Of a stretch of DNA of 64,000 nucleotides, positions 8,851-18,035 are shown in pieces (within the stretch, counting starts at the first letter, position 1; each line of letters begins with the position of its first letter). This DNA is from CAVPLM01 sp963713545 (lineage in GTDB: Bacteria; Actinomycetota; Thermoleophilia; RBG-16-64-13), in NCBI GenBank assembly GCA_963713545.1, contig CAVQME010000002.1, forward strand, positions 124,001 to 188,000, read 5' to 3'. The position numbers and the translations under genes were made by a program. A model generated the notes under the pieces. It ran no database searches and was not told where the DNA came from. It saw only the letters and a program-made list of their open reading frames with translations.

Positions 8851-11325
8851 CTATCCGTTCGGGCATTCGGCTGCCGCTTCGCCCTGTACCGTGGCCTTCT
8901 TCTTCTTGCGGTCGCCCTCACGCGCTTTCTCGGCTAGGTAGGCCAACCGCTCGATGACCAACCCGTTCACCGACCCCTTCGGATAGGCGCCCTTAGCCCC
9001 CAACACGCCGGCCGATACGCCGGTCAGCACGCTGATGCCTTCGTCGATGCTCGCGATCGGGTAGATGTGGAAGCGTCCTTTCTCGACCGCCTGCCGAACC
9101 GATTCGCTCAGCATCAGGTTGCGCACGTTGGTCCTCGGTATGAGTACCCCCTCATCGCCTCGCAGGCCCAGCGCTTTGCAGACGGCAAAGAACCCCTCGA
9201 TCTTCTCGTTGACGCCACCGATGGCCTGCACCTGGCCGAGCTGGTTGACAGAACCGGTGACCGCAAACCTCTGCTGGATGGGAAGCCCGGAGAGAGACGA
9301 CAGCAAGGCGTACAGCTCGGCTGAGGAGGCGCTGTCCCCCTCCACGCCTGAATAGGATTGCTCGAACACCAGCCGGGCCGTCAGCGAGAGAGGCCGGTCG
9401 GAGGCATACTTCGAACCCAAGTAACCTGCCAGGATAAGCACGCCTTTCGAGTGTATGGGTCCACCCATCTCCACTTCTCGCTCGATATCCACCAGGTCGC
9501 CGTCCCCAAGGCGGTGCGTGGCGGTGATGCGGCTCGGCCGTCCGAACATGTAGTCTCCGATCGATGAGACGGAAAGCCCATTGATCTGGCCGACCACAGC
9601 GCCCCGGGTGTCGACCATGACCGTAGCGTCGGCGATCATCTCCCGCACCCGCTCTTCCACGCGGTTGGAGCGGAAGACCCGCTGGTCGATCGCTTTCTGC
9701 ACGTGCTCGCGCCGCACGGCCGCCTTCGACCGAGGGCCGCGTCCCCTTCGGGCCCAATAGCTGGCTTCGGTCAGCAGGTCGGCCACATCGACGAAGCGGG
9801 TGGTCATCTTGCGCTGGTCCTCGACCAAGCGGGAGCAATGCTCGATCACGCGAGCGACCCCATCTGGAGAGAATGCGGGGAGCTCCCGCTGCCGGCAGAT
9901 CTGGCCTATGAAGCGGGCGTACAACTGCTCGTTTTCGGGCGTACGGTCGACGACGGTGTCGAAATCGGCCTTGACCTTGAAAAGCTCTTGAAACTCAGGG
10001 TCCTGGGTGTAAAGGAGGTAGTAGAGGAACGGCTCCCCGATGAGCACGATCTTGGCCTTGAAGGGGATGGGCTCTGGATCAAGGGTAGCGGTAGTGACGA
10101 AGCCCATCTGCTGGGCGATATCCTCCACCCGGATCTCGGCAGTCTTGAGCGTTCGCTTCAGGGCGTCCCAGGCATAGGGTTTAAGGAGCACATCCCTCGC
10201 GTCGAGCACGAGAAAGCCACCATTGGCCTTGTGTAGCGCCCCAGGTTTGATCATGCCGAAGTCGGTGAGCAAGGCGCCGAATTGGGCCTGGTGTTCGATC
10301 CGGCCCACTAGGTTCCCCATGACCGGGTTGCTTTCAGTGACGACCGGGGCTCCGGTCTGCTTGGAGTTGTCGACCAGCACGTTGATCTTGTACTTGCGAA
10401 AGACGCCCTCGCCCTTCTGCCGCCCGGAGATGGGCATGCCCATGAACATCACCGGCGTCTCTTCGTCCGATTTCTTGAAGTCGTCGGCGTTTTCGACGAC
10501 GTCCTGAAGGACCGCGTGCAGGTAGTCCACCATCTCCTCAACATCGCACCACCGTTCGCAGGCCTCGTCCACCAGATGCTTCGCGGCGAAGGTGGTCACC
10601 TGGCGATCGAGCTCTCGCCAGGCCTCACGACCCGCCCGTTCGTCCTGACGCACCAGCCGCATGACCTGCTGGAGCTCCCCGTTCAGGCTCTCCAGACCCT
10701 CGTCTATGCGCTTCTGTTCCTCGGGCGGCAGGGCTTCATACGCCTCTCGGGACATGGTCTCGCCGTCGGCCGCTTTGGGAGCGAAGGCAAGGCCGGCGGG
10801 CGTGCGCACCATCTGGAATCCACCCGCCTCGGCCTTCTTACTGAGCGCGCTCAGCTTGGTCTCTTGCCGCTCACTGACCTGCTGAGCGATCTCCCGTTTC
10901 TGCTTTTCGTATTCCTCGCTCTCGAAAGCCTGGGTGATCGCGGCCTGCAGGTCCTCGACCAGCTTCTCCATATCCTTGCGGAACTCTTCCCCCTGGCCGG
11001 CGGGCATACGGATGGCATTGGGCTGGTATGGCTTGCCGAAGTTGTAGACATAGACCCAATCGTCGGGAGCCGGCAGAGAAGCCGCCTGCCGAGAAAGGAA
11101 GCTCGAAACCATGCTGGTCTTCCCCGTCCCCGCCGGACCGACGGCGAAGATATTGTAGCCATCGTTGTTGATACCCATACCAAATTCTACGGAGGATACA
11201 GCGCGCGTTTGGCCGATGATGTCGGCAAGCTCGGGGAGTTCCGCCGTGGTCTCGAACGGGAACAAGGTCGCATCACAGAGTCGGTATACCTCGTCGGGTC
11301 GGAGTTCTGCGGGACCTTTGGCCAT
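8851..11325 (-). CDS. Lon-family ATP-dependent protease (AAA_32/LonB-like)
   Basis: The product has 824 residues. The N-terminal part has an AAA+ Walker A, GPAGTGKTSM, followed by a long coiled, charged insertion (about 130-260: EEYEKQKREIAQQVSERQ). The C-terminus is a Lon protease domain with the Ser-Lys dyad visible as GDSASSAEL and GGVNEKIEGF. It belongs to the group of Lon-like proteases (AAA_32 plus Lon_C) distinct from classical LonA, lacking the LonA N-terminal substrate domain. I took ATG 11325, which has CCGGAGGATGAA in front; an in-frame extension to 11400 has no such site. It is a monocistronic gene convergent with the redox operon. Confidence 0.9.
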   Translation of the reverse strand: MAKGPAELRPDEVYRLCDATLFPFETTAELPELADIIGQTRAVSSVEFGMGINNDGYNIFAVGPAGTGKTSMVSSFLSRQAASLPAPDDWVYVYNFGKPYQPNAIRMPAGQGEEFRKDMEKLVEDLQAAITQAFESEEYEKQKREIAQQVSERQETKLSALSKKAEAGGFQMVRTPAGLAFAPKAADGETMSREAYEALPPEEQKRIDEGLESLNGELQQVMRLVRQDERAGREAWRELDRQVTTFAAKHLVDEACERWCDVEEMVDYLHAVLQDVVENADDFKKSDEETPVMFMGMPISGRQKGEGVFRKYKINVLVDNSKQTGAPVVTESNPVMGNLVGRIEHQAQFGALLTDFGMIKPGALHKANGGFLVLDARDVLLKPYAWDALKRTLKTAEIRVEDIAQQMGFVTTATLDPEPIPFKAKIVLIGEPFLYYLLYTQDPEFQELFKVKADFDTVVDRTPENEQLYARFIGQICRQRELPAFSPDGVARVIEHCSRLVEDQRKMTTRFVDVADLLTEASYWARRGRGPRSKAAVRREHVQKAIDQRVFRSNRVEERVREMIADATVMVDTRGAVVGQINGLSVSSIGDYMFGRPSRITATHRLGDGDLVDIEREVEMGGPIHSKGVLILAGYLGSKYASDRPLSLTARLVFEQSYSGVEGDSASSAELYALLSSLSGLPIQQRFAVTGSVNQLGQVQAIGGVNEKIEGFFAVCKALGLRGDEGVLIPRTNVRNLMLSESVRQAVEKGRFHIYPIASIDEGISVLTGVSAGVLGAKGAYPKGSVNGLVIERLAYLAEKAREGDRKKKKATVQGEAAAECPNG

Positions 11326-11501
11326 TTCATCCTCCGGAAGGTTCAGAAGTTGACGCAAGGCGGGGCTGATCGTGCTTTCGGGACGACCGCGCCCACGCAT
11401 AACGGTAACAGACTACCCGCTCATCCGCCGCGGCAAGCATGCCTATCGACGACCGTCGAGCACAAAGCGTCAGAGGACAGGGGAGAGAGGCGGAAGGATA
11501 G

Positions 11502-11586
11502 TGTCCGAGGGGGGACTTGAACCCCCATGAGTTATGCACTCACTAGGCCCTCAACCTAGCGCGTCTGCCAGTTCCGCCACTCGGAC
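11502..11586 (-). tRNA. tRNA-Leu(GAG)
   Basis: It folds on the minus strand with acceptor stem GTCCGAG/CTCGGAC, D-arm GTGGCGGAACTGGCAGAC, anticodon stem-loop CTAGG-TTGAGGG-CCTAG (anticodon GAG), a class II variable arm and T-arm GGGGGTTCAAGTCCCCC. CCA is not encoded. Confidence 0.95.
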
Positions 11587-11607
11587 ATGGAGTTGCGAAC
11601 AGCGGTG

Positions 11608-11636
11608 AGTATAAGGCCCCTTTCTAGGGGAGTCAA
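11608..11636 (-). promoter_or_regulatory. Sigma-A promoter of tRNA-Leu
   Basis: On the minus strand TTGACT (11636-11631), a 17-base spacer and TATACT (11613-11608) lie about 20 bases upstream of the tRNA 5' end. The -35 is only 8 bases from the -35 of the divergent lexA promoter. Confidence 0.8.
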
Positions 11637-11644
11637 CCAGCATC

Positions 11645-11695
11645 TTGAATGGAGCGAACGCATGTTCTATACTGCAGTCAACCGAACGAATGTTC
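11645..11695 (+). promoter_or_regulatory. lexA promoter with two SOS boxes
   Basis: TTGAAT (11645-11650), a 17-base spacer and TATACT (11668-11673) form a sigma-A promoter. The first LexA box, CGAACGCATGTTC (GAAC-N4-GTTC at 11656-11667), fills the end of the spacer up to the -10. A second, CGAACGAATGTTC (GAAC-N4-GTTC at 11684-11695), lies about where transcription would start. The boxes are 28 bp apart, close to whole helical turns, on the same face. They match the Gram-positive consensus and imply autorepression of lexA. Confidence 0.9.
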
Positions 11696-11710
11696 ACCAA
11701 GGAGACGGCG

Positions 11711-12328
11711 ATGGCATTGCCGGAGAAACAGAAGAAGATCCTTCGGGTGATAGAGCAGGCGGTCAGAGAGCAGGGCTATCCACCAACAGTCCGTGAGATC
11801 GGCGCCGCCGTCGGTCTGTGCTCTCCGGCCTCGGTGCAGGGCCATCTCGCTTCTCTGGAAGCTAAGGGCTATATCCGCCGCGGTCCCTCGAAGCGGCGGG
11901 CACTCGAGGTCATCCGGCCGTCGGGTGCGCAACGACCCCGGCATTCCCTTCGACAGGCCGCGCAGATCCCCGTGGTGGGGCGCATCGCGGCCGGGGTCCC
12001 ACTCCTCGCCGAGGAGAACATCGAGGAGGCCATCTCCATCCCCGCGTTTCTGGGCGAGCCGGAGGAGTGTTTCGCCTTACGGGTCACGGGAACCTCAATG
12101 ATCAAAGCCGGCATCTTAGATGGTGACCTGGTCGTAGTGAAACGACAGGAGACCGCGGACGACGGCGACATCGTGGTCGCCCTGCTGGACGAGGAGGCAA
12201 CGCTCAAGCGGTTCTTCCGAGAGTCCGACAGGGTGCGGCTGCAGCCGGAGAACGACACGATGGAGCCGATCTTCACCCGAGATCCGCGGATCGTGGGCAA
12301 GGTGACAGGCGTGATCCGGAGGCTTTGA
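11711..12328 (+). CDS. lexA: LexA SOS repressor
   Basis: This 205-residue repressor is an autopeptidase. The N-terminal winged helix contains YPPTVREIGAAVGLCSPASVQGHL. The cleavage site is the Ala-Gly of RIAAGVPLLAEEN, and the catalytic Ser-Lys pair lies in GTSMIKAGI and EATLKRFF. I chose ATG 11711, preceded by AAGGAGA; an upstream ATG (11645 frame) would place the SOS boxes inside the coding region. RecA-stimulated self-cleavage should derepress its own promoter and other SOS genes. A small zinc-ribbon gene is coupled downstream. Confidence 0.97.
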   Translation: MALPEKQKKILRVIEQAVREQGYPPTVREIGAAVGLCSPASVQGHLASLEAKGYIRRGPSKRRALEVIRPSGAQRPRHSLRQAAQIPVVGRIAAGVPLLAEENIEEAISIPAFLGEPEECFALRVTGTSMIKAGILDGDLVVVKRQETADDGDIVVALLDEEATLKRFFRESDRVRLQPENDTMEPIFTRDPRIVGKVTGVIRRL

Positions 12329-12591
12329 TGGAAGCTGAACGTGGGACCGGTCAGATACGCACCTTAGGAGCTGTTCTTCGTGACCTCCGCCCGGGGTCGG
12401 CGTGCGTGTGTTGCGGAGCAGCCGTCCAAACGACAGATCGTAGCCGTGGTGTGGGCACCGGGGGCTGGGGCTGGCTCTCCCCAGAGGGAGGCGGCAGCCT
12501 TACCTGCCCGGTCTGTGGTTGTGAGGTCACCGAAGTGTCTGAGGATCAAATGGCGGAAGCACCCGGCCACACTCTCACGCGGGCGGCGTGA
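12328..12591 (+). CDS. Small zinc-ribbon-like protein coupled to lexA
   Basis: The protein has 87 residues. Its ATG overlaps the lexA stop (TGATG), so it is in the SOS-controlled transcript. Two Cys pairs, CVCCGA (about residues 27-30) and CPVCGC (about 60-65), are spaced as in a zinc ribbon, with a Gly/Trp-rich linker between them (GTGGWGWLSPEGGGS). No enzymatic motif is present. It may be a small DNA- or protein-binding accessory; I do not recognise a named family. Confidence 0.6.
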   Translation: MEAERGTGQIRTLGAVLRDLRPGSACVCCGAAVQTTDRSRGVGTGGWGWLSPEGGGSLTCPVCGCEVTEVSEDQMAEAPGHTLTRAA

Positions 12592-12617
12592 TCTAGAGGT
12601 ATCCTTCCGGAAATAAA

Positions 12618-12692
12618 TGGCTCCTCGGGCAGGACTCGAACCTGCAACACCCTGGTTAACAGCCAGGTGCTCTACCATTGAGCTACCGAGGA
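12618..12692 (-). tRNA. tRNA-Asn(GTT)
   Basis: The acceptor is TCCTCGG/CCGAGGA, the anticodon arm CCTGG-CTGTTAA-CCAGG and the T-arm GCAGGTTCGAGTCCTGC. CCA is encoded at the 3' end. Confidence 0.96.
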
Positions 12693-12707
12693 GCGTGAAC
12701 CTCGCGT

Positions 12708-12736
12708 AGTATAAGCGAACGAACTTCCCCATGCAA
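12708..12736 (-). promoter_or_regulatory. Sigma-A promoter of tRNA-Asn
   Basis: On the minus strand TTGCAT (12736-12731), a 17-base spacer and TATACT (12713-12708) end about 16 bases from the tRNA 5' end. Confidence 0.75.
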
Positions 12737-12810
12737 ACGAGGGGCAGCCGCTGAGAGCGCTCGGGCCCGCGACCTGAGCCACGATACCGCGAGGTACTGG
12801 GAGGTCACCA

Positions 12811-14211
12811 ATGGCTGATGATGGGGCACGTCTGGAGTGCTTCAAAGCGTACGATGTGCGCGGCCGGGTACCGGACCAATTGAATGAAGAAATGGCCGAA
12901 CTCATCGGGCGTGCTTATGCTGCCCTCGTAGGCCCACGCAAGGTGGTTGTCGGCCACGACGTCCGTCTTACCAGCCCTGGGCTTGCCCAAGCTCTCTGCA
13001 GGGGTCTTACCACGTCGGGGGTCGACGTAGTCGATATCGGCCTGGTGGGCACCGAGGAAGTGTATTTCGCGACGTTCTCCCTGGGGCTCGGCGGCGGCAT
13101 CATGGTGACCGCCAGCCACAATCCACGCGACTACAACGGCATGAAGTTCACTCGGGATCGGGCCAGACCCATCAGCGCCGACACCGGCCTGCTCGACATC
13201 GAGGCTATGGTGGTCGATGCCCTGGCCCGAGGGTCCCGGGGAGAATCGGCTCCCTTAAAGGCGGAGGCCCCGCGGTCGGGTGTCGTCAGCCCGTTCGACG
13301 TACGCCCCAGCTACGTTGATCACCTCCTATCGTACGTGGACGTCACCAAGCTCCGACCTCTGAAAGTGGTAGTCAATGCCGGCAATGGCGGAGCCGGGCC
13401 GGTGGTGGATCTCCTAGAGAGGTCGTTCCCCCTCCGGTTCGTCAAGATCAACCATCGCCCGGATGGGTCGTTTCCGACAGGGGTTCCCAATCCGCTGCTC
13501 CCCGAGAACCGGGCGGCGACAGCCGAAGTGGTGGTGGCTGAGAGGGCGGATCTGGGCATCGCCTGGGACGGCGACTTCGACCGTTGTTTCTTCTTCGACG
13601 AGCGAGGCGAATTCGTGGAGGGCTACTATCTCGTTGGTCTGCTGGCCCAGCGCGCCCTCCGCCGCCATCCCAAAGCAGCCATCGTCCACGATCCCCGGCT
13701 GGTCTGGAACACCCAAGACCTCGTACAGGCGGCAGGCGGAAGGCCGGTGGTCTCTAAGAGCGGGCACGCCTTCATCAAGGAGAAGATGCGGGCCGTCGAC
13801 GGGGCCTATGGGGGAGAGATGTCCGCGCATCATTACTTCCGAGAGTTCTCCTATTGCGACAGCGGCATGATCCCGTGGCTACAGATGGTGGAGGCTCTCA
13901 GCGAGGACGAGCGGCCCTTATCCGCGCTCATGGAGGAGAGGATCGCCCTCTATCCCGTCAGCGGAGAGATCAATCTGACCATAGCCGACCCGCCCCGAGC
14001 CTTGGCCGCGGTTCGGGCCGCATACGAGCCCGGGGCGCTCTCCGTCGACGAGACCGACGGCGTCAGCATCGACTACCCAGCCTGGCGTTTCAACGTGCGG
14101 ATGTCCAACACTGAGCCGGTCGTACGCCTGAACGTCGAGACCCGGGCCGACAGGGCTCTTCTCGAGCTTAAGACGAGGGAGCTCCTGGACATCCTGCAGA
14201 AAGCCGGCTGA
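12811..14211 (+). CDS. Phosphomannomutase/phosphoglucomutase
   Basis: This 466-residue alpha-D-phosphohexomutase has the phosphoserine loop TASHNPRDYNG, the metal loop DGDFDRC and the sugar-binding GEMSAHHYF, and ends with the phosphate-binding domain (RMSNTEPVVRLNVET). It interconverts hexose 6- and 1-phosphates for cell-wall or exopolysaccharide precursors. GEMSAHH matches the ManB/AlgC branch better than the GlmM branch. GGGAGG precedes ATG 12811. nadE follows 13 bases downstream, so the two are probably cotranscribed. Confidence 0.92.
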   Translation: MADDGARLECFKAYDVRGRVPDQLNEEMAELIGRAYAALVGPRKVVVGHDVRLTSPGLAQALCRGLTTSGVDVVDIGLVGTEEVYFATFSLGLGGGIMVTASHNPRDYNGMKFTRDRARPISADTGLLDIEAMVVDALARGSRGESAPLKAEAPRSGVVSPFDVRPSYVDHLLSYVDVTKLRPLKVVVNAGNGGAGPVVDLLERSFPLRFVKINHRPDGSFPTGVPNPLLPENRAATAEVVVAERADLGIAWDGDFDRCFFFDERGEFVEGYYLVGLLAQRALRRHPKAAIVHDPRLVWNTQDLVQAAGGRPVVSKSGHAFIKEKMRAVDGAYGGEMSAHHYFREFSYCDSGMIPWLQMVEALSEDERPLSALMEERIALYPVSGEINLTIADPPRALAAVRAAYEPGALSVDETDGVSIDYPAWRFNVRMSNTEPVVRLNVETRADRALLELKTRELLDILQKAG

Positions 14212-14224
14212 TGGAGCAGTTACG

Positions 14225-15991
14225 GTGAGGATAGCGCTCGCCCAGATAGACTCGACTGTCGGAGATCTGGAAGGTAACGCCCGCCTCTTGGTGGAGCGGG
14301 CGCAGCAGGCTTGCGCCATGGGTGCGGACATCGTGGCTTTCCCTGAACTGGCCGTTTCAGGGTATCCGCCGGAGGATCTGCTGCTCAAAGACCACTTCCT
14401 GCTTGACTGTCGCGAAGCGTTGCTTCACGTCGCGGCCGCGTGTCCCGACATCGTCGCCTTGGTCGGAGTCCCGCTGTCGGACGGAGGAGACGTCTTCAAC
14501 GCTGCGGCTGTTCTGGTCGGGGGAAGGATGGCTGGCTACTGCCGCAAGCTTCTTCTGCCCAACTACGCCGTTTTTGATGAGAAGCGCTACTTCACACCCG
14601 GCGATCGCGTCACCGTGCTGCCGATCTCTGGAGTGCCCGTTGGACTCAGCATCTGCGAGGACATCTGGGACGACTGCGGGCCCACCGTGACGGCTGCCCA
14701 CAGCGGCGGGGCCCGGGTCATCATCAATCTTTCCATGTCGCCCTACCATGTAGGAAAGGGGCGCGAGCGCGAGCAGATGCTCTCCACACGGGCTCGGGAG
14801 ACCTCAGCTTTTGTCTGCTATGTGAACGGTGTGGGGGGCCAAGACGAACTGGTCTTTGACGGGCAGAGCCTCGTGCTCGATCCTTCGGGGTCGGTCATCG
14901 CCCGTGCGCGCCAGTTCGAGCAGGAGTTGCTGGTAGTAGACCTGGATCTCGCGTCATCGCCCAAAGGTCCAAACGCTCGGTGCCCCGAGAGAGAGTGGTC
15001 CGTGGAGATCATCGACATCGGCGGCCACCGAGATGCACGGCCGGATGGCTCCTCTGACTCCGACTCGACGGGTCGATCGTGTGGAGCAGCCGGCGAAGGG
15101 CCGACCGTGCCCTTCCCGGCCAGCATCAGCGAGCCTCTCTCCATCGAGGCGGAGGTCTACACCGCCCTGTGCCTGGGGGTCCGGGACTACGTTGCGAAGA
15201 ACGGGTTTCAGCAGGTGGTCATGGGTCTGAGCGGCGGTATCGATTCGGCGCTGACGGCGTGCATCGCCGCCGACGCCCTGAGCAGGGACAGGGTCAACGC
15301 GGTCTCCATGCCTTCTCGTTACTCGAGCGCAGGTACCAAGAGCGATGCCCGCGAGACCGCCGGCCGTCTGGGGATACGCTTCTACGAGATCCCCATCGAG
15401 GGCGTCTATCGCTCCTACTTGGAGAGTCTCGCCCCCTATTTCGTGAGTGACGAGCCTGGGGTGACGGAGCAGAACATCCAGGCCCGTATCCGCGGGAATG
15501 TGCTCATGGCGCTCTCCAACAAGCTCGGCTGGCTGGTCCTCACCACGGGGAACAAGAGCGAGACCGCGGTCGGCTACGCGACGCTTTATGGCGACATGGC
15601 GGGCGGCTTTGCCGTGCTCAAAGACGTGCCGAAGACCCTGGTCTACAAGCTTTCGGCATATCGGAACTCCCTGGGACCGGGTCTTGGTCCCATCCCCGCG
15701 TCCACCATCCAGCGCGCTCCCTCCGCCGAGTTGGCCGACGATCAGACCGATCAAGATACCCTGCCGCCCTACGATGTCCTTGACCGCATCATCGAAGCCT
15801 ATGTCGTGCGGGACGAGAGCGTCGACGAGATAGTGGCCGGGGGCCTGCCGCGCACCGAGGTCGCGCGGGTCGTGGCGATGATCGACGGCAACGAGTACAA
15901 ACGCCGGCAGGCTGCCCCCGGGGTGCGTATCACCCCCAAAGCCTTCGGAAAGGACAGGCGCCTGCCCATAACGAACCGTTACAGGGGATGA
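14225..15991 (+). CDS. nadE: Glutamine-dependent NAD+ synthetase
   Basis: The 588-residue enzyme has an N-terminal nitrilase-type amidase (about 1-260) that releases ammonia from glutamine: Glu in FPELAVSGYPPEDL, Lys in CRKLLLPNY and nucleophile Cys in SICEDIWDD. The C-terminal synthetase (about 310-588) has the PP-loop SGGIDSAL and KSETAVGYATLYGDMAGG. It amidates deamido-NAD+ to NAD+ in the cytoplasm. The start is GTG 14225. The linker around 275-300 is rich in Ser/Asp/Gly. It lies between the phosphohexomutase and metX on the same strand. Confidence 0.95.
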   Translation: MRIALAQIDSTVGDLEGNARLLVERAQQACAMGADIVAFPELAVSGYPPEDLLLKDHFLLDCREALLHVAAACPDIVALVGVPLSDGGDVFNAAAVLVGGRMAGYCRKLLLPNYAVFDEKRYFTPGDRVTVLPISGVPVGLSICEDIWDDCGPTVTAAHSGGARVIINLSMSPYHVGKGREREQMLSTRARETSAFVCYVNGVGGQDELVFDGQSLVLDPSGSVIARARQFEQELLVVDLDLASSPKGPNARCPEREWSVEIIDIGGHRDARPDGSSDSDSTGRSCGAAGEGPTVPFPASISEPLSIEAEVYTALCLGVRDYVAKNGFQQVVMGLSGGIDSALTACIAADALSRDRVNAVSMPSRYSSAGTKSDARETAGRLGIRFYEIPIEGVYRSYLESLAPYFVSDEPGVTEQNIQARIRGNVLMALSNKLGWLVLTTGNKSETAVGYATLYGDMAGGFAVLKDVPKTLVYKLSAYRNSLGPGLGPIPASTIQRAPSAELADDQTDQDTLPPYDVLDRIIEAYVVRDESVDEIVAGGLPRTEVARVVAMIDGNEYKRRQAAPGVRITPKAFGKDRRLPITNRYRG

Positions 15992-16028
15992 CGCTCGTGC
16001 AGGTTCTGCGGAGAGGACGGAGAGAAGG

Positions 16029-17198
16029 TTGAGCGACTACATTCTCGGGAAACGGGCGCTGGGCGCTTCGGTGGGTCCGGTCACGCTCGAATCGGTCGAG
16101 TTCGCCTCGCTGGCGCTCGACTCTGGGGCCAGTCTGGAGCCGTTCACCCTCGCATACGAGACCTACGGTCACCTCAACGACCAGCGTACCAACGCCATCC
16201 TCATCCTACACGCTCTCTCGGGCGACGCCCACGCCGCCGGCTACTACCCGGAAGAAGACAGGCCGGGCTGGTGGGAGACTCAAATAGGTCCCGTCAAGGG
16301 CTTCGATACAGAGCGATACTTCGTCATCTGCTCGAACGTCATCGGTGGGTGCAAGGGCAGTTCGGGGCCAAGCAGCATCAACCCCGCAACCGGCAGGGAG
16401 TACGGGCTGAGTTTCCCCATGGTCACCGTCGGCGACATGGTCCGGGCCCAGAAGATGCTCATAGACCATCTGGGCATCGAGCGGCTTCTCTGCGTGTGCG
16501 GCGGCTCGATGGGCGGGATGCAGGCTCTAGAATGGGCGGTCGCCTATCCCGAGGCGGTCGCTTCGTGCATCGCCATCGCTGCGACCCATAAGCATTCGCC
16601 CATGCAGATAGCGTTCAACGAGGTAGGCCGCCAAGCGATCATGGCCGACCCCAACTGGAACGGCGGTGACTACTATCAGGCAGAATCGCCGGACAACGGG
16701 TTGGCGGTCGCTCGTATGATCGGCCACATAACCTATCTGTCGGATGAATCCATGCACGAGAAGTTCGGCCGGCGGCTACGGGACAAGAACGCACCCGGTT
16801 TCGATCTCAGCCTCGACTTCGAGGTGGAAAGCTACCTCCGCTACCAGGGGGAAGTGTTCACGCGTCGCTTCGACGCCAATACGTACCTGTACATCACCAA
16901 GGCCCTCGACTATTTCGATCTCACGAACGACCGGGGGGTGCTTGTCGAGACCTTCCGCGACCTTCCCGACGATATGCGTTTCATGCTCATCGCCTTCAGC
17001 AGCGACTGGCTCTATCCGCCCTACCAGTCGAAGGAGATCGTACGGGCGCTCAAGGGCAACGGTCTGGATTGCTCCTACATCGAGATGCGATCTTCCCACG
17101 GGCACGACGCCTTCTTGCTCGAGAACAAGGACCTGACCCGGATGATCTGGCACTTCCTCGAATCCACGGCCAGACTGATGGGCATGCGCCATGCCTAG
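16029..17198 (+). CDS. metX: Homoserine O-acetyltransferase
   Basis: This 389-residue alpha/beta-hydrolase makes the activated homoserine ester for methionine synthesis. The nucleophile elbow is GGSMGGMQALEW; other family motifs are LHALSGDAHAAG, NVIGGCKGSSGPSS and, near the end, the His of SSHGHDAFL. The start must be TTG 16029 (GAGAAGG in front), since no upstream in-frame ATG fits. No SAM riboswitch fits in the 37-base gap after nadE. Whether the donor is acetyl- or succinyl-CoA cannot be told from the name alone. Its end overlaps metW by 8 bases. Confidence 0.93.
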   Translation: MSDYILGKRALGASVGPVTLESVEFASLALDSGASLEPFTLAYETYGHLNDQRTNAILILHALSGDAHAAGYYPEEDRPGWWETQIGPVKGFDTERYFVICSNVIGGCKGSSGPSSINPATGREYGLSFPMVTVGDMVRAQKMLIDHLGIERLLCVCGGSMGGMQALEWAVAYPEAVASCIAIAATHKHSPMQIAFNEVGRQAIMADPNWNGGDYYQAESPDNGLAVARMIGHITYLSDESMHEKFGRRLRDKNAPGFDLSLDFEVESYLRYQGEVFTRRFDANTYLYITKALDYFDLTNDRGVLVETFRDLPDDMRFMLIAFSSDWLYPPYQSKEIVRALKGNGLDCSYIEMRSSHGHDAFLLENKDLTRMIWHFLESTARLMGMRHA

Positions 17199-17874
17199 CG
17201 CTATCGCCCGCAATGCTGAAGGAGTGCGCTGGGACCACCTGTTCATCGTGGACGTGGTGCCTCAGGGCTCGCGGGTGCTCGACCTGGGGTGCGGCCGGGG
17301 GACGCTCCTCAAGATGCTCATTGAACGGAAAAGCGTGAGGGGCACGGGCATCGAGATCGTCGAGGAGAAGGTGTACGACGCTGTCAGCAAGGGGGTCACC
17401 GTGTACCACGGCGACTTCACCGAGGGTCTCTCCTACTATCCGGACAACAGTTTCGACTACGTGATCCTGAGCCAAACTCTTCAGGAGGCTCGGGAGACAG
17501 TCGCCGTTCTGAAAGACGCCCTCAGAGTGGGAAGGTACGCAGTAGTAAGCTTCCCCAACTTTGGGCATTGGAAGACCCGCATCGACCTGCTTGCAACGGG
17601 CCGGGCACCCGTGACGGACTCACTGCCTTATCAGTGGTACGACACGCCGAACGTGCACTTTCTCACCATCAAGGACTTTCGCGTCTTCGCCAAGGACAAG
17701 GGCATCGATATCGTGCGCAGCTTCTATCTGGGGGAGAAGGGAGAACTGCGCTTCTGGCCGAATTTGCGCGGAGCGTACGGGGTGTTCGTACTCGAGAAGC
17801 CGGGAGGCTCCGAGTTGGAGGGCGCCGCTGGAAAGCCCAGCGTTTCGGCGCGAGGCGACTCCGAGGAGGACTGA
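17191..17874 (+). CDS. metW: Methionine biosynthesis protein MetW
   Basis: The 227-residue product has a class I SAM-methyltransferase fold with motif I VLDLGCGRGTLL. MetW-typical stretches are GTGIEI, SQTLQEARE, VVSFPNFGHW and LPYQWYDTPNVHFLTIKDF. MetW and MetX commonly form a pair, and the 8-base gene overlap supports coupled expression here. MetW appears to modulate homoserine acylation rather than to carry out a proven methyl transfer. The C-terminus has a short acidic/Gly-rich extension. Confidence 0.93.
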   Translation: MPSAIARNAEGVRWDHLFIVDVVPQGSRVLDLGCGRGTLLKMLIERKSVRGTGIEIVEEKVYDAVSKGVTVYHGDFTEGLSYYPDNSFDYVILSQTLQEARETVAVLKDALRVGRYAVVSFPNFGHWKTRIDLLATGRAPVTDSLPYQWYDTPNVHFLTIKDFRVFAKDKGIDIVRSFYLGEKGELRFWPNLRGAYGVFVLEKPGGSELEGAAGKPSVSARGDSEED

Positions 17875-17948
17875 CTGCGCGCAGAGCACCGCTCTGCTGT
17901 GCCCAAGGCGCTGCGGGGCGGGACGTGCGGTAGAATGAGCAATCGCCG

Positions 17949-18022
17949 GGGCCCATAGCTCAGTTGGTTAGAGCTGCCGACTCATAATCGGCCGGTCGCA
18001 GGTTCGAGTCCTGCTGGGCCCA
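17949..18022 (+). tRNA. tRNA with CAT anticodon, probably tRNA-Ile2
   Basis: The acceptor is GGGCCCA/TGGGCCC, the anticodon arm GCCGA-CTCATAA-TCGGC and the T-arm GCAGGTTCGAGTCCTGC. The CTCATAATC context resembles Ile2 (lysidine-modified CAU) more than elongator or initiator Met. CCA is not encoded. TAGAAT (17931-17936) could be its -10, but I see no good -35. Confidence 0.85.
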
Positions 18023-18035
18023 CTTTGTCAGAGAC

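Noticed and set aside
15992..16028. SAM riboswitch before metX
   Set aside because: The gap is only 37 bases, too short for any SAM aptamer.
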